Shown piece by piece: positions 33,496 to 41,560 of a stretch of 64,000 nucleotides of DNA (position 1 is its first letter; each line of letters begins with the position of its first letter). The notes below the pieces were generated by a model that saw only the letters and a list, made by a program, of their open reading frames with translations, was not told where the DNA came from and did no database searches. A program made the position numbers and the translations under genes. The stretch spans positions 62,001-126,000 of the forward strand of contig NZ_BOQP01000017.1 in NCBI RefSeq assembly GCF_018332715.1. The letters run 5' to 3'. Source of the DNA: Winogradskya consettensis (GTDB taxonomy: Bacteria > Actinomycetota > Actinomycetes > Mycobacteriales > Micromonosporaceae).

Positions 33496-34173
33496 ATGAA
33501 TGGAGCTGAGGGCGGGGTCAAGGGTGCTGACGGGCGCAGCAAGCGGTGGGCAGGTCACCGCGAACGCCGCTGCGCCGAGCTCGTCGAGGCCGTCATCACC
33601 GCCATCCGCGAGCTGGGCCCCGAGCCGGGCATCGACGCGATCGCCGCCCACGCCGGGGTCAGCAAGCCCGTGCTCTACCGCTACTTCGAGGACAAGGGCG
33701 CGCTGTGGGAGGCGGTCGGCCTGCGTGCGGCGCAGGACCTGATCGCCGTGGTCGCGCCCGCGGTCGCCCGGGTACGCGAGGAGCGCGCGGTCGTGACGGC
33801 CGCCGTGGACGCGTACCTCAGCTTCATCGAGGGGGACCCGCACCTCTACCGGTTCGTCGTCCACCAGCGCGGCGTCGCCCGCGAGCGCGACGTGGTCGCC
33901 GACGCGGTCGACACCGTGGCCAGCGGTCTGGCGCGCATCCTCGGCGACCGGCTGCGGACGCTCGGGCTGGATTCGGGGGCCGCGCTGCCGTGGGCGTACG
34001 GCATCGTGGGGTATGTCCAGACCGTGGGTGACTGGTGGCTGCGACATCGCCAGCCGATCGGGCGGGAGGCCCTCGTGGAGTACCTGACGGCGTTCCTCTG
34101 GAGCGGGATCGCCGGCATCCGGACCGCCGCCGATCTGCCCTTCGGCCTGTCCCCCGAGGCGGCACGGCCATGA
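33496..34173 (+). CDS. TetR/AcrR family transcriptional regulator
   Basis: 225 residues from ATG 33496. A basic start (KRWAGHRERRCAELVEAVIT) leads to the helix-turn-helix IDAIAAHAGVSKPVLYRYF. The C-terminal half (VDAYLSFIEGDPHLYRFVVH, then GYVQTVGDWWLRHRQPIGRE) is like that of TetR proteins placed beside fatty-acid or diiron-desaturase genes in mycobacteria and relatives. It overlaps the DUF4873 gene by ATGA, so one transcript carries regulator, DUF4873 and monooxygenase, while the divergent gene is the AurF-like oxygenase. Confidence 0.9.
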   Translation: MNGAEGGVKGADGRSKRWAGHRERRCAELVEAVITAIRELGPEPGIDAIAAHAGVSKPVLYRYFEDKGALWEAVGLRAAQDLIAVVAPAVARVREERAVVTAAVDAYLSFIEGDPHLYRFVVHQRGVARERDVVADAVDTVASGLARILGDRLRTLGLDSGAALPWAYGIVGYVQTVGDWWLRHRQPIGREALVEYLTAFLWSGIAGIRTAADLPFGLSPEAARP

Positions 34174-34457
34174 CCGACGCACCCGAGGAATACCGGGGTC
34201 CGGCGTCCATCCACGCCGGGGATGCCGAAGTGACGGTCGAGGTCCGGCTCTCCGTGCGGTTCGAGCCCCTCGAGGGCCGCTACCGCTGGGCCGGACGGGC
34301 CGCGCCGGACGAGACCTTGAGCGCCCGCCTCCGCTCAGGCGAGCGGAACGTCACGATCCGGATAGGTACGCACACGGCGCCCGCGAAGCTCGCCGAGCCC
34401 GACCCCTGGGGCAGGGTGCGTCTCACCGGTTCCGGCCGGCCACCGTGGCGAGGGTGA
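34170..34457 (+). CDS. DUF4873 domain protein
   Basis: 95 residues, start overlapping the TetR stop (ATGA). A small beta-rich protein: EEYRGPASIHAGDAEVTVEV, LEGRYRWAGRAAPDETL, RNVTIRIGTHTAPAKLAEPD and WGRVRLTGSGRPPW. This fits DUF4873, a domain found alone or fused to flavin monooxygenases in actinobacteria; here it is encoded just before such an enzyme. Its role is unknown, perhaps substrate or partner binding for the monooxygenase. The next gene begins within its stop codon. Confidence 0.82.
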   Translation: MTDAPEEYRGPASIHAGDAEVTVEVRLSVRFEPLEGRYRWAGRAAPDETLSARLRSGERNVTIRIGTHTAPAKLAEPDPWGRVRLTGSGRPPWRG

Positions 34458-35902
34458 ACACTGTGGGTATGGCCGACCACTTCGACGTGCTCATCATCGG
34501 CGCGGGGCTCTCCGGGATCGGCGCGGCCTGGCGACTGCAGCAGCAACGGCCCGGCACGACGTACGCGATCCTGGAATCCCGCGCCGACCTGGGCGGCACC
34601 TGGGACCTGTTCCGCTATCCCGGGGTGCGCTCCGACTCGGACATGTTCACCCTGAGCTACCCGTTCCGGCCGTGGCGCGGGGAACGCTCCCTGGCGGACG
34701 GCCCGGCGATCCTCGACTACATCAGGGACACGGCCCGCGACGGCGGCATCCTGGCGCACATCCACTTCGGCACCCGGGTGCTCACCGCGGCCTTCCACGA
34801 CGGCCGATGGTCGGTCACCACCAGCTCCGGGACCCTGACCTGCAATTTTTTGTACGCGTGCACGGGCTATTACGACTACGAGGCCGGCTACCAGCCGGCG
34901 TTTCCCGGCGCGGACGACTTCCAGGGTCGCATCGTGCACCCGCAGTTCTGGCCCGCCGACCTCGACCACGCCGGTAAACGCGTCGTCGTCATCGGCAGCG
35001 GCGCCACCGCCGTGACCCTGGTCCCCGCGCTCGCGGCGACGGCGGCCCACGTGACGATGCTGCAGCGCTCCCCCACGTACATCGCGGCCCGCCCGGACCA
35101 CGATCCCGTCGCCGACACCCTGCGCAAGCGGTTGCCGCCGGCCCTGGCCCACCGTGTCATCCGCGCCAAGAACGTCCTCATCACGCAGGGCTTCTACCAC
35201 CTGGCCCGGCGCCGCCCGGAGCGCGTCAAGTCGATCCTGCGCACGTTCGCCCTGCACCACCTCGACGACCCCGCGTACCTCGACGAGCACTTCACCCCTT
35301 CCTATCAACCCTGGGACCAGCGGCTCTGCGTGGTGCCGCAGGGCGACCTGTTCGCCGCGATCAAGTCCGGCAGGGCCGCCATGGCCACGGCCCACATCGA
35401 CCGTTTCGTTCCCACCGGCATCCGCCTGACCGACGGCCGGGTCCTGGAAGCGGACGTCGTGGTGAGTGCCACGGGCCTGTCCGTGCTGGCGATCGGCGGC
35501 GCGGAGCTCACCGTCGACGGCAGGAAGGTCAACCTCGGCGACACGGTCGCCTACCGCGGGACGTTGCTCGGCGGCATCCCGAACTTCGCGTTCTGCGTCG
35601 GCTACTCCAACGCCTCCTGGACCCTGCGAGCGGACCTGTCCCATCGCTACGTCTGCCGGCTGCTCGCTTACATGGCCAGGCACGGCTACACCACGGCGAC
35701 ACCCGGCATCCCCGCGGGCGAACGCCGCCCGCTCATGGAGCTGACCTCGGGCTACATCCAGCGGGCCCTGGACAATTTCCCGGCCCAGCTCGACCGCGCC
35801 CCCTGGAAGGTCCGGCAGAACTACCTGATCGAAGCAGTGACGACCCCGCACGCCAACCTCCGCCGGGACATGCACTTCTCCCGCACCCCGCCATCGGCCT
35901 GA
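34454..35902 (+). CDS. flavin-containing monooxygenase (Baeyer-Villiger type)
   Basis: 482 residues if started at GTG 34454, which overlaps the previous stop (GTGA); ATG 34469 (MADHFDVLI) is the alternative and would remove five residues. FAD loop VLIIGAGLSGIGAAWRL, LGGTWDLFRYPGVRSDSDMF, and the Baeyer-Villiger fingerprint FQGRIVHPQFWP, followed by the NADPH loop VVVIGSGATAVTL. It should use NADPH and O2 to insert oxygen next to a ketone or to oxidise a heteroatom. The C-terminal part matches the YxxG-type end of group members acting on lipophilic ketones. Substrate unknown. Confidence 0.92.
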   Translation: MNTVGMADHFDVLIIGAGLSGIGAAWRLQQQRPGTTYAILESRADLGGTWDLFRYPGVRSDSDMFTLSYPFRPWRGERSLADGPAILDYIRDTARDGGILAHIHFGTRVLTAAFHDGRWSVTTSSGTLTCNFLYACTGYYDYEAGYQPAFPGADDFQGRIVHPQFWPADLDHAGKRVVVIGSGATAVTLVPALAATAAHVTMLQRSPTYIAARPDHDPVADTLRKRLPPALAHRVIRAKNVLITQGFYHLARRRPERVKSILRTFALHHLDDPAYLDEHFTPSYQPWDQRLCVVPQGDLFAAIKSGRAAMATAHIDRFVPTGIRLTDGRVLEADVVVSATGLSVLAIGGAELTVDGRKVNLGDTVAYRGTLLGGIPNFAFCVGYSNASWTLRADLSHRYVCRLLAYMARHGYTTATPGIPAGERRPLMELTSGYIQRALDNFPAQLDRAPWKVRQNYLIEAVTTPHANLRRDMHFSRTPPSA

Positions 35903-35992
35903 CCGCGGCCGCGGCGTGCCAATTGAGGGGTTTGAGCGTTCTGGCACTCCCTACGGCCAGGCGGCGAAACAGTCTGACCTAAAGTGATCTAC

Positions 35993-37213
35993 ATGTCCGT
36001 GTGGCCGACGAGTCAAGTTCACCACCGCTGGCTGGACCAGCACAGCCGCGATCTGCTGGCCTTCGGCCGCCGCACCGCCGACCCGGGCGGCGGTGCCCGC
36101 TGGCTCGACGCCCGCGGCCTGCCGGTGCCGGGCCGGCCTGCCTCGGCCCTGATCAGCTCCAGGATGACCCACGTGTACGGCATCGGCGCACTGCTCGGTG
36201 TCCCCGGCGCGGGCCCGGTCGCCGCCCAGTCGATGGCCGGGCTGACCGGCAGACTGCGCGACACCGTGCACGGCGGCTGGTTCTCCGCGGTCACCGACGA
36301 CGGCACCCCGGAGCCGGGCAAGTCCTGTTATGACCATGCTTTCGTGATCCTGGCCGCGTCGACGGCGACCCAGGCGGGCCTGCCCGGGGCTGCGGAGCTG
36401 CTCGCCGACGCCTGCGCGCTCTTCCTGGAGCGCTTCTGGGACGACCGCACCGGCATGTGCGTGGACACGTGGGACACCTCGTTCACCACGCTGGACGAAT
36501 ACCGCGGCATCAACGCCAACATGCACACCGTCGAGGCGATGCTGTCCGTCGCCTCGGTCACCGGCGACCAGGCGTGGACCGAGCGCGCCCTGCGCATCTG
36601 CCGTTTCGTGGTGACCACCGCGTCCGCGCACCACTGGCGCATCCCGGAGCACTACGACAGCGCCTGGACACCGATCCTGGAGTTCAACGCCGACAAACCC
36701 GACCACCCGTTCAAGCCGTACGGCGCCACGATCGGCCACGGCCTGGAGTGGTCCCGCCTGCTCCTGCACGCGGCGGCGTCCCCGCTCGGCGGCAACGAGG
36801 AGTGGCTGACCACCGCCGCGGCGGAGCTGTTCGACCGCGCCGTGACGGACGGCTGGGCCGTGGACGGCAACCCCGGCTTCGTCTACACCACCGACTGGTC
36901 CGGCCGGCCGGTGGTCCGCGACCGCATGCACTGGGTCGCCGCGGAGGGCATCAACGCGGCAGCCGCCCTGCACGCCCTCACCGGCCGCCAGGTCTACGCC
37001 GACCGCTACCGCGAGTGGTGGGACTACTCCGCGGAGTTCCTGATCGATCACGAGCACGGCTCCTGGTTCCACCAGCTCGACGCGGCCAACGTCCCCACGG
37101 ACACGGTCTGGCCGGGCAAAGCGGATCTCTACCACGCGTTCCAGACCACTCTGGGCCCCCGGGTCCCCCTCTGGCCGATGCTGGCGACCGCGGTGGACCA
37201 GCACCTCGCCTGA
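35993..37213 (+). CDS. AGE-family sugar epimerase/isomerase (mannose isomerase-like)
   Basis: 406 residues from ATG 35993; GTG 35984 is possible. The alpha6/alpha6 barrel of N-acylglucosamine 2-epimerases is recognisable: SSRMTHVYGIGALLGVPGAG, SCYDHAFVILAAS, NANMHTVEAMLSVASVTGD, IGHGLEWSRLLL and GSWFHQLDAANVP. The His in SCYDHAF, NANMHTVEA and GHGLEW are the catalytic or substrate-binding positions in YihS and mannose isomerase. It probably interconverts mannose or a similar aldose with its ketose. It is monocistronic with no obvious link to its neighbours. Confidence 0.88.
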   Translation: MSVWPTSQVHHRWLDQHSRDLLAFGRRTADPGGGARWLDARGLPVPGRPASALISSRMTHVYGIGALLGVPGAGPVAAQSMAGLTGRLRDTVHGGWFSAVTDDGTPEPGKSCYDHAFVILAASTATQAGLPGAAELLADACALFLERFWDDRTGMCVDTWDTSFTTLDEYRGINANMHTVEAMLSVASVTGDQAWTERALRICRFVVTTASAHHWRIPEHYDSAWTPILEFNADKPDHPFKPYGATIGHGLEWSRLLLHAAASPLGGNEEWLTTAAAELFDRAVTDGWAVDGNPGFVYTTDWSGRPVVRDRMHWVAAEGINAAAALHALTGRQVYADRYREWWDYSAEFLIDHEHGSWFHQLDAANVPTDTVWPGKADLYHAFQTTLGPRVPLWPMLATAVDQHLA

Positions 37214-37298
37214 GCGACGCCGTTGCTTTAGGACCGGTCGGGGCCCGCGGACATGAGAGTGTGTACGCGAAGGCCTCGATCGGAAGGTGCGTGCCCTC

Positions 37299-37517
37299 AT
37301 GCCGACGAAGTTCCTGATCGCGATGCGAGGCTACGACATCAGGCAGGTCGACCGGCTGCTCGCCCGCGCCGACGAGGCCATCGCGTCCGGCAGCGAGGAC
37401 CAGCGTGATTCCGCGCGGGAAGCGCTGACGAACCCCGAGTTCACGCAGCGGCTCCGCGGGTACGCCCGCATCGAGGTCGACGAGGCCATCCGGGATCGCC
37501 TCACCAAGCTCGCCTGA
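37299..37517 (+). CDS. DivIVA-domain small protein
   Basis: 72 residues from ATG 37299 (MPTKFLIAMRGYDIRQVDRL); GTG codons at 37287 and 37291 are alternatives. The segment RGYDIRQVDRLLARADEAI is the signature of short actinobacterial DivIVA-domain proteins, which carry one or two copies of this helix; a second weaker one follows at LRGYARIEVDEAIRDRL. Full-length DivIVA/Wag31 is much longer, so this is not the polar-growth protein itself. Function unknown. Confidence 0.78.
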   Translation: MPTKFLIAMRGYDIRQVDRLLARADEAIASGSEDQRDSAREALTNPEFTQRLRGYARIEVDEAIRDRLTKLA

Positions 37518-37554
37518 CGCCACCCGCTCGGATTCCTTGAGCATGGGACCCGTG

Positions 37555-37584
37555 TTGTCCTATAGTCCTAATGTCGTAGGACAA
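37555..37584. promoter_or_regulatory. YtrA-type operator
   Basis: TTGTCCTA (37555-37562) and TAGGACAA (37577-37584) are perfect 8-bp arms 14 bp apart, with an additional GTCCTA copy at 37565-37570. It ends 13 bp before the regulator start, over the likely promoter (TATAGT 37561-37566), so autorepression is expected. Confidence 0.75.
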
Positions 37585-37597
37585 TGGAGGCACCACG

Positions 37598-38032
37598 ATG
37601 ATCGAGTTCGTGCTGGACAGCCGGTCGAAGGTGAACACCTATGCGCAGCTCGTGCAGCAGGTGAAACAGGCGTTACGGGTGGGGCTGCTGACGCCCGGGG
37701 ACCAGCTCCCCAAGGTGCGCGATGTCGCGCAGTCGCTGGCGATCAACCCGAACACGGTACTGAAGGCATACCGGGAGCTCGTGCTGGAAGATCTCGCCGA
37801 GGGCAGGCCGGGCGTCGGCACCTTCATCCGCAGGACCCTGGCCGGCGAATCTCTCGTCCACCAGGCCGAGTTGCGCAGTGAGCTGGTGCACTGGCTGCGC
37901 AAAGCACAGGTGGCCGGTCTGTCCGATGAGGACATAACCGCGCTCGTCGAAACGACGACCAGGTCGCTGCGGCAGGACGACGCCCTGCGGGCGGAAAACA
38001 GCAACGACGCCGTGCGGTCCGAAGTTCTGTGA
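37598..38032 (+). CDS. GntR-family regulator, YtrA subfamily
   Basis: 144 residues with a clear GGAGG site before ATG 37598. The GntR winged helix reads YAQLVQQVKQALRVGLLTPG, DQLPKVRDVAQSLAINPNTV and LKAYRELVLEDLAEGRPGVG. The short C-terminal extension (about 65 residues) is what defines the YtrA group, whose genes lead ABC-transporter operons. The ABC genes follow at once (the stop is within the ribosome site of the next gene). It probably represses the operon through the inverted repeat at 37555; YtrA systems often respond to wall-active compounds. Confidence 0.92.
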   Translation: MIEFVLDSRSKVNTYAQLVQQVKQALRVGLLTPGDQLPKVRDVAQSLAINPNTVLKAYRELVLEDLAEGRPGVGTFIRRTLAGESLVHQAELRSELVHWLRKAQVAGLSDEDITALVETTTRSLRQDDALRAENSNDAVRSEVL

Positions 38033-38043
38033 GAGGAACGGAA

Positions 38044-38934
38044 ATGGAGCACGTCCTGGTGGCCGACGCGGTCGGTAAACGATTCGGGAAGCGATGGGCG
38101 CTCGAGGACTGCACGGTGGCGCTCCCGGCGGGGAACGTCACCGCGCTCGTCGGGCCCAACGGTGCCGGTAAGAGCACGTTCCTGCATCTGGCGGTGGGAC
38201 TGTCGAGGCCGGACGCGGGCGGGATGCGGGTGCTGGGCGCGGATCCGTACGAGAACATCACCGTCCTGGCCGATCTTGGTTTTGTCGCGCAGGACACCCC
38301 GGTCTACCGCGATTTCACGGCCGACGAGCTCGTCGTCATGGGTGGCAGACTCAACCGGCGGTGGGACGCGCCGCTGGCCCGTAACAGGCTGGCGCAGCTC
38401 GGCATCCCGCCGCGCAAGCAGGTGGGCAAGCTGTCCGGCGGGCAGCGGGCGCAGGTCGCGCTCGCCCTCGCGCTGGCGAAACGGCCGCGGCTGCTGATCC
38501 TCGACGAGCCCGTGGCGAGCCTCGACCCGCTGGCCCGCCAGGAATTCCTGCAGTCGTTGATGGGCAGTGTGGCGGAGTCCGGCACCAGCGTGCTGCTGTC
38601 GTCCCACATCCTCGCGGATCTGGAACGCTCCTGCGACTACCTGATGGTCCTGCAGGCGGGCCGGGCGCAGCTGACCGGCGGTATCGACGACATCGTCGCC
38701 GGGCACCGCCGCCTGATCGGACCCCGGCATCTCGGCGAGCCGATCGGCGGGGTGACCGCCATCGTGCGCGAGCGCCACACCGACCGGCAGTCGACGCTAC
38801 TCGTGCGGACGTCCGGGCCGATCAGCGATCCGTTGTGGACGGTGCAGGAGCCGACGCTCGAGGACATCATTCTGGACCATCTCGCGCAGCGCGACGAGCG
38901 GGCGACGTACGAGGAATGGGGCGTGGCGGCATGA
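38044..38934 (+). CDS. ABC transporter ATP-binding protein of the YtrA operon
   Basis: 296 residues from ATG 38044 (MEHVLVADAVGKRF), with AGAGGAA just upstream; the GTG at 38029 is weaker. Walker A VGPNGAGKSTFLHLAVG, Q-loop FVAQDTPVYRDFT, signature KLSGGQRAQVALALAL, Walker B RLLILDEPVASLD and switch His in LLSSHILADLE. A C-terminal region of about 80 residues follows. Together with the permease it forms a two-part ABC exporter, possibly for lipids or antibiotics. ATGA overlap with the permease gene. Confidence 0.92.
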   Translation: MEHVLVADAVGKRFGKRWALEDCTVALPAGNVTALVGPNGAGKSTFLHLAVGLSRPDAGGMRVLGADPYENITVLADLGFVAQDTPVYRDFTADELVVMGGRLNRRWDAPLARNRLAQLGIPPRKQVGKLSGGQRAQVALALALAKRPRLLILDEPVASLDPLARQEFLQSLMGSVAESGTSVLLSSHILADLERSCDYLMVLQAGRAQLTGGIDDIVAGHRRLIGPRHLGEPIGGVTAIVRERHTDRQSTLLVRTSGPISDPLWTVQEPTLEDIILDHLAQRDERATYEEWGVAA

Positions 38935-39896
38935 TCTGGCTGACCTGGCGGCAACACCGGCGGCAGTTGCTGGCGAGCGTCGCCGGCCTCGTCGCGCTCG
39001 CCGCGGTGCTGGTGCCGACCGGCATCGCCATGCACCACGCGTTCGAGCGGCTCGGGCTGGCGCAGTGTCTCAGCGCCGCCGCCACGGCGGGCTGTCCCAA
39101 GAAGTTCGACGACTTCACCAACGCGTACGGCACGTTCGTCTTCCTGGCCGTGCTGCTCCTGGTCCTGCCCCTGCTGATCGGGATCTTCTGGGGTGCGCCG
39201 GTGGTCGCCCGCGAGGTCGAGCAGGGCACCCACCGGATGGTGTGGACGCAGGGCATCACCCGGCGCCGCTGGATCCTGACGAAGGTGTCCCTCCTCGGCG
39301 CCGCGGTGACGGTGTTCGCCCTGCTCTACGGTCTCGGCACGGCGTGGTGGTGGGAGCCGATGTCACGCATCGACTCCGACCAGAGCCGCTTCGGTGCGGT
39401 GTTCTTCGATCTGCAGGGCATCGCGCCGGTCGGCTACACCCTGTTCGCGGTGGCGCTCGGGATCGCGGCGGGCACGGCGATCCCGAAGGTGGTCCCCGCG
39501 ATGGGGGTGACGCTGGCGGGATTCATCGTCGTGCGCGTCGCGGTCGCCATCGCCGCCCGACCGCGCTTCATGCGGCCCGAGACGAGCGAATGGCTCGTCG
39601 CGAGCGGCCCCGGACGCCGGCGTGAGGCCGGGGCCGGTAGCTGGATCATGTCCACGACCGTGCACCAGGCCGACGGCACCTACGTGATGGACGGGACGAT
39701 GCGCTGCCCGCTACCGGCGGACGGCGGGTGCCAGTCGGACAACGACTTCGGGGTGCGGGCGGGGGCGTACAACCTCGACACGTTCCAGCCGGCGGACCGC
39801 TACTGGACGTTCCAGGCGATCGAGACAGCCATCTTCGTACTGCTCGCCGCCCTGCTCATCCTCTGGACGGTCCGCAGGCTGCGCAGCGTGTTCTGA
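38931..39896 (+). CDS. ABC-2-like permease of the YtrA operon
   Basis: 321 residues, start overlapping the ATPase stop. Six membrane helices: LLASVAGLVALAAVLVPTGI at 14-33, FVFLAVLLLVLPLLIGIFWG, then a short cytoplasmic part containing REVEQGTHRMVWTQGITRRR, which is the ABC-2 helix that touches the ATPase, followed by LLGAAVTVFALLYGLG and others, with a long outer loop between the last two (about 205-285). The last helix is IFVLLAALLILWTVRRLR. Two Cys pairs in outer loops (QCLSAAATAGC and RCPLPADGGC) may be disulfides. Substrate unknown. Confidence 0.88.
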   Translation: MIWLTWRQHRRQLLASVAGLVALAAVLVPTGIAMHHAFERLGLAQCLSAAATAGCPKKFDDFTNAYGTFVFLAVLLLVLPLLIGIFWGAPVVAREVEQGTHRMVWTQGITRRRWILTKVSLLGAAVTVFALLYGLGTAWWWEPMSRIDSDQSRFGAVFFDLQGIAPVGYTLFAVALGIAAGTAIPKVVPAMGVTLAGFIVVRVAVAIAARPRFMRPETSEWLVASGPGRRREAGAGSWIMSTTVHQADGTYVMDGTMRCPLPADGGCQSDNDFGVRAGAYNLDTFQPADRYWTFQAIETAIFVLLAALLILWTVRRLRSVF

Positions 39897-39902
39897 CCGC
39901 GG

Positions 39903-41237
39903 TCAGACGCCGGCGAGACGGCGGGGCGACGGGCGCAGATAGACCGCCCACGTCACCAGGACGCACAGGGCGTAGAAGCCGATGAAGGTCAGGTAGGCCG
40001 CGTCCGCGGTCCGGTAGGTCAGAAACGACTGCCGGAAAGCGAGATTCACGAGTACGCCGCCGAACGCCCCGATCGCCCCGGCGATCCCGATCACCGCGCC
40101 GGAGAGGCGGCGGGCCTCGTGCTCGTCGCCCGGGTGCCGCACGGCGAAGATGCGCGGGATCATCTTGTACGTCGAGCCGTTGCCCAGCCCGCTGAAGACG
40201 AACAGCGCGACGAAGCCCACGAGGTAGAGCGGCAGCGACCGCAGCTGGGACGCCAGCAGCACGGTCCCCGCGCCGGCGGCCATCGCGACGAAGTTCCAGA
40301 ACGTCACCCGGGCCCCACCGAGCCGGTCGGCGAGGGCGCCACCGACCGGGCGGATCAGCGAGCCGAGCAGCGGGCCGAGAAACGTGAGGTAGGCCGCCTT
40401 CACCGGCGTGCTGAACACGTCCGCGAACTGCACCTGCAGGACCTGGCCGAACGCGAACCCGAAGCCGATGAACGAGCCGAACGTGCCGATGTAGAGCAGC
40501 GACATGACCCAGGTGTGGCGTTCGCGGACGGCGTCGCGCATGCCGCGCTTCTCGTTGCGTGCCTGCGACAGGTTGTCCATGAACAGTGCGGAGCCGAGCG
40601 CGGCGAGCACGACGAGCGGGATGTAGATGCCCGCCACGAGACCCGGGCTGCCCGCGCCGAACACCGCGAGCACGAACAGGCCGACCAGTTGCACGGCGGC
40701 CACGCCCAGGTTGCCGCCGCCCGCGTTGATGCCGAGCGCCCAGCCCTTGAGCCGGTCGGGATAGTAGGCGTTGATGTTCGCCATCGAGGAGGCGAAGTTG
40801 CCGCCGCCGACGCCCGCGACCGCGGCCAGGATCAGCAGGGTCGAGTAGGACACCCCGGGCTCGAGCAGGAACGCCACCAGCAGGGTGGGCACGAGCAGCA
40901 GGGAAGCGCTCACGATGGTCCAGTTCCGGCCGCCGAACCGCGCGACCGCGAACGTGTACGGGATCCGCAGCACCGACCCGACCAGCGCCGGGACCGCGGT
41001 GAGCAGGAACTTCCCGGCCGGATCGATACCGTACGCCGGACCGAGGAACAGCACGAGCACCGACCACAGCGTCCACACCGAGAAGCCGATGTGCTCGGAG
41101 AAGATGGAGAACGCGAGGTTGCGCCGCGCCACCCGGGCACCGGTCCGCTCCCAGAACGCCGGGTCCTCCGGCCGCCAGTCGTCGATCCAGTGCCCGTGCA
41201 CGGTGAGGGCCGGGCGGTCCAGGGCTGCGGTGCTCAT
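39903..41237 (-). CDS. narK: nitrate/nitrite MFS transporter
   Basis: 444 residues from ATG 41237, overlapping the NirD stop by ATGA; a longer frame through nirD and nirB is a shadow. Twelve membrane helices of the nitrate/nitrite porter family, with the glycine-rich signatures GVGGGNFASSMANINAYYPD (helix 5) and FVFSGLGNGSTYKMIPRIF (helix 11), and the Arg of RIPYTFAVARFGGRNW that contacts nitrate. Placed last in the reductase operon, it most likely brings nitrate in or exports nitrite. The convergent permease gene ends only 6 bp away, the two stops lying within a 16-bp palindrome. Confidence 0.93.
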   Translation of the reverse strand: MSTAALDRPALTVHGHWIDDWRPEDPAFWERTGARVARRNLAFSIFSEHIGFSVWTLWSVLVLFLGPAYGIDPAGKFLLTAVPALVGSVLRIPYTFAVARFGGRNWTIVSASLLLVPTLLVAFLLEPGVSYSTLLILAAVAGVGGGNFASSMANINAYYPDRLKGWALGINAGGGNLGVAAVQLVGLFVLAVFGAGSPGLVAGIYIPLVVLAALGSALFMDNLSQARNEKRGMRDAVRERHTWVMSLLYIGTFGSFIGFGFAFGQVLQVQFADVFSTPVKAAYLTFLGPLLGSLIRPVGGALADRLGGARVTFWNFVAMAAGAGTVLLASQLRSLPLYLVGFVALFVFSGLGNGSTYKMIPRIFAVRHPGDEHEARRLSGAVIGIAGAIGAFGGVLVNLAFRQSFLTYRTADAAYLTFIGFYALCVLVTWAVYLRPSPRRLAGV

Positions 41238-41560
41238 GGGGAAACCTCCGGGTAGATGACGATGGTCCGGTCCGCGTCGACGCCGACGGGGAACGACGTG
41301 AGGTCCGGCTGGCCGCTCAGCGAGCAGCCGGTGGCCAGGTCGAAGACGAACAGGTGCATCGGGCAGACCACGACGGTGTTGTCGATCTGGCCGTCGGCGA
41401 GCGGCCCGCCCCGGTGCGGGCACAGCGCCGAGACCGCCCGCACCGACCCGTCGCGCAGCCGGAACACGGCGACCATCTCGCCGTCCACGGTGTAGGTCCG
41501 CCCCTCCCCCACCGGGATCTCGTCGAGCGACCCGAGCCGGTGCCCCCGCAGGCCGTTCAT
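41234..41560 (-). CDS. nirD: nitrite reductase small subunit (Rieske [2Fe-2S])
   Basis: 108 residues from ATG 41560, with ATGA overlaps on both sides. The Rieske cluster ligands are seen as CPHRGGPLADGQ (Cys-x-His) and CPMHLFVFDL (Cys-x-x-His). Compact NirD proteins like this pair with NirB to form cytoplasmic assimilatory nitrite reductase. The spacing between the two ligand pairs and the absence of an N-terminal extension fit the family. Confidence 0.93.
   Translation of the reverse strand: MNGLRGHRLGSLDEIPVGEGRTYTVDGEMVAVFRLRDGSVRAVSALCPHRGGPLADGQIDNTVVVCPMHLFVFDLATGCSLSGQPDLTSFPVGVDADRTIVIYPEVSP

Noticed and set aside
39892..39907. TCTGACCGCGGTCAGA palindrome between the convergent permease and narK as a terminator
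   Set aside because: It has no loop of its own (at most a 6-bp stem with 4 nt) and is made by the two facing stop codons; too weak to call a terminator.
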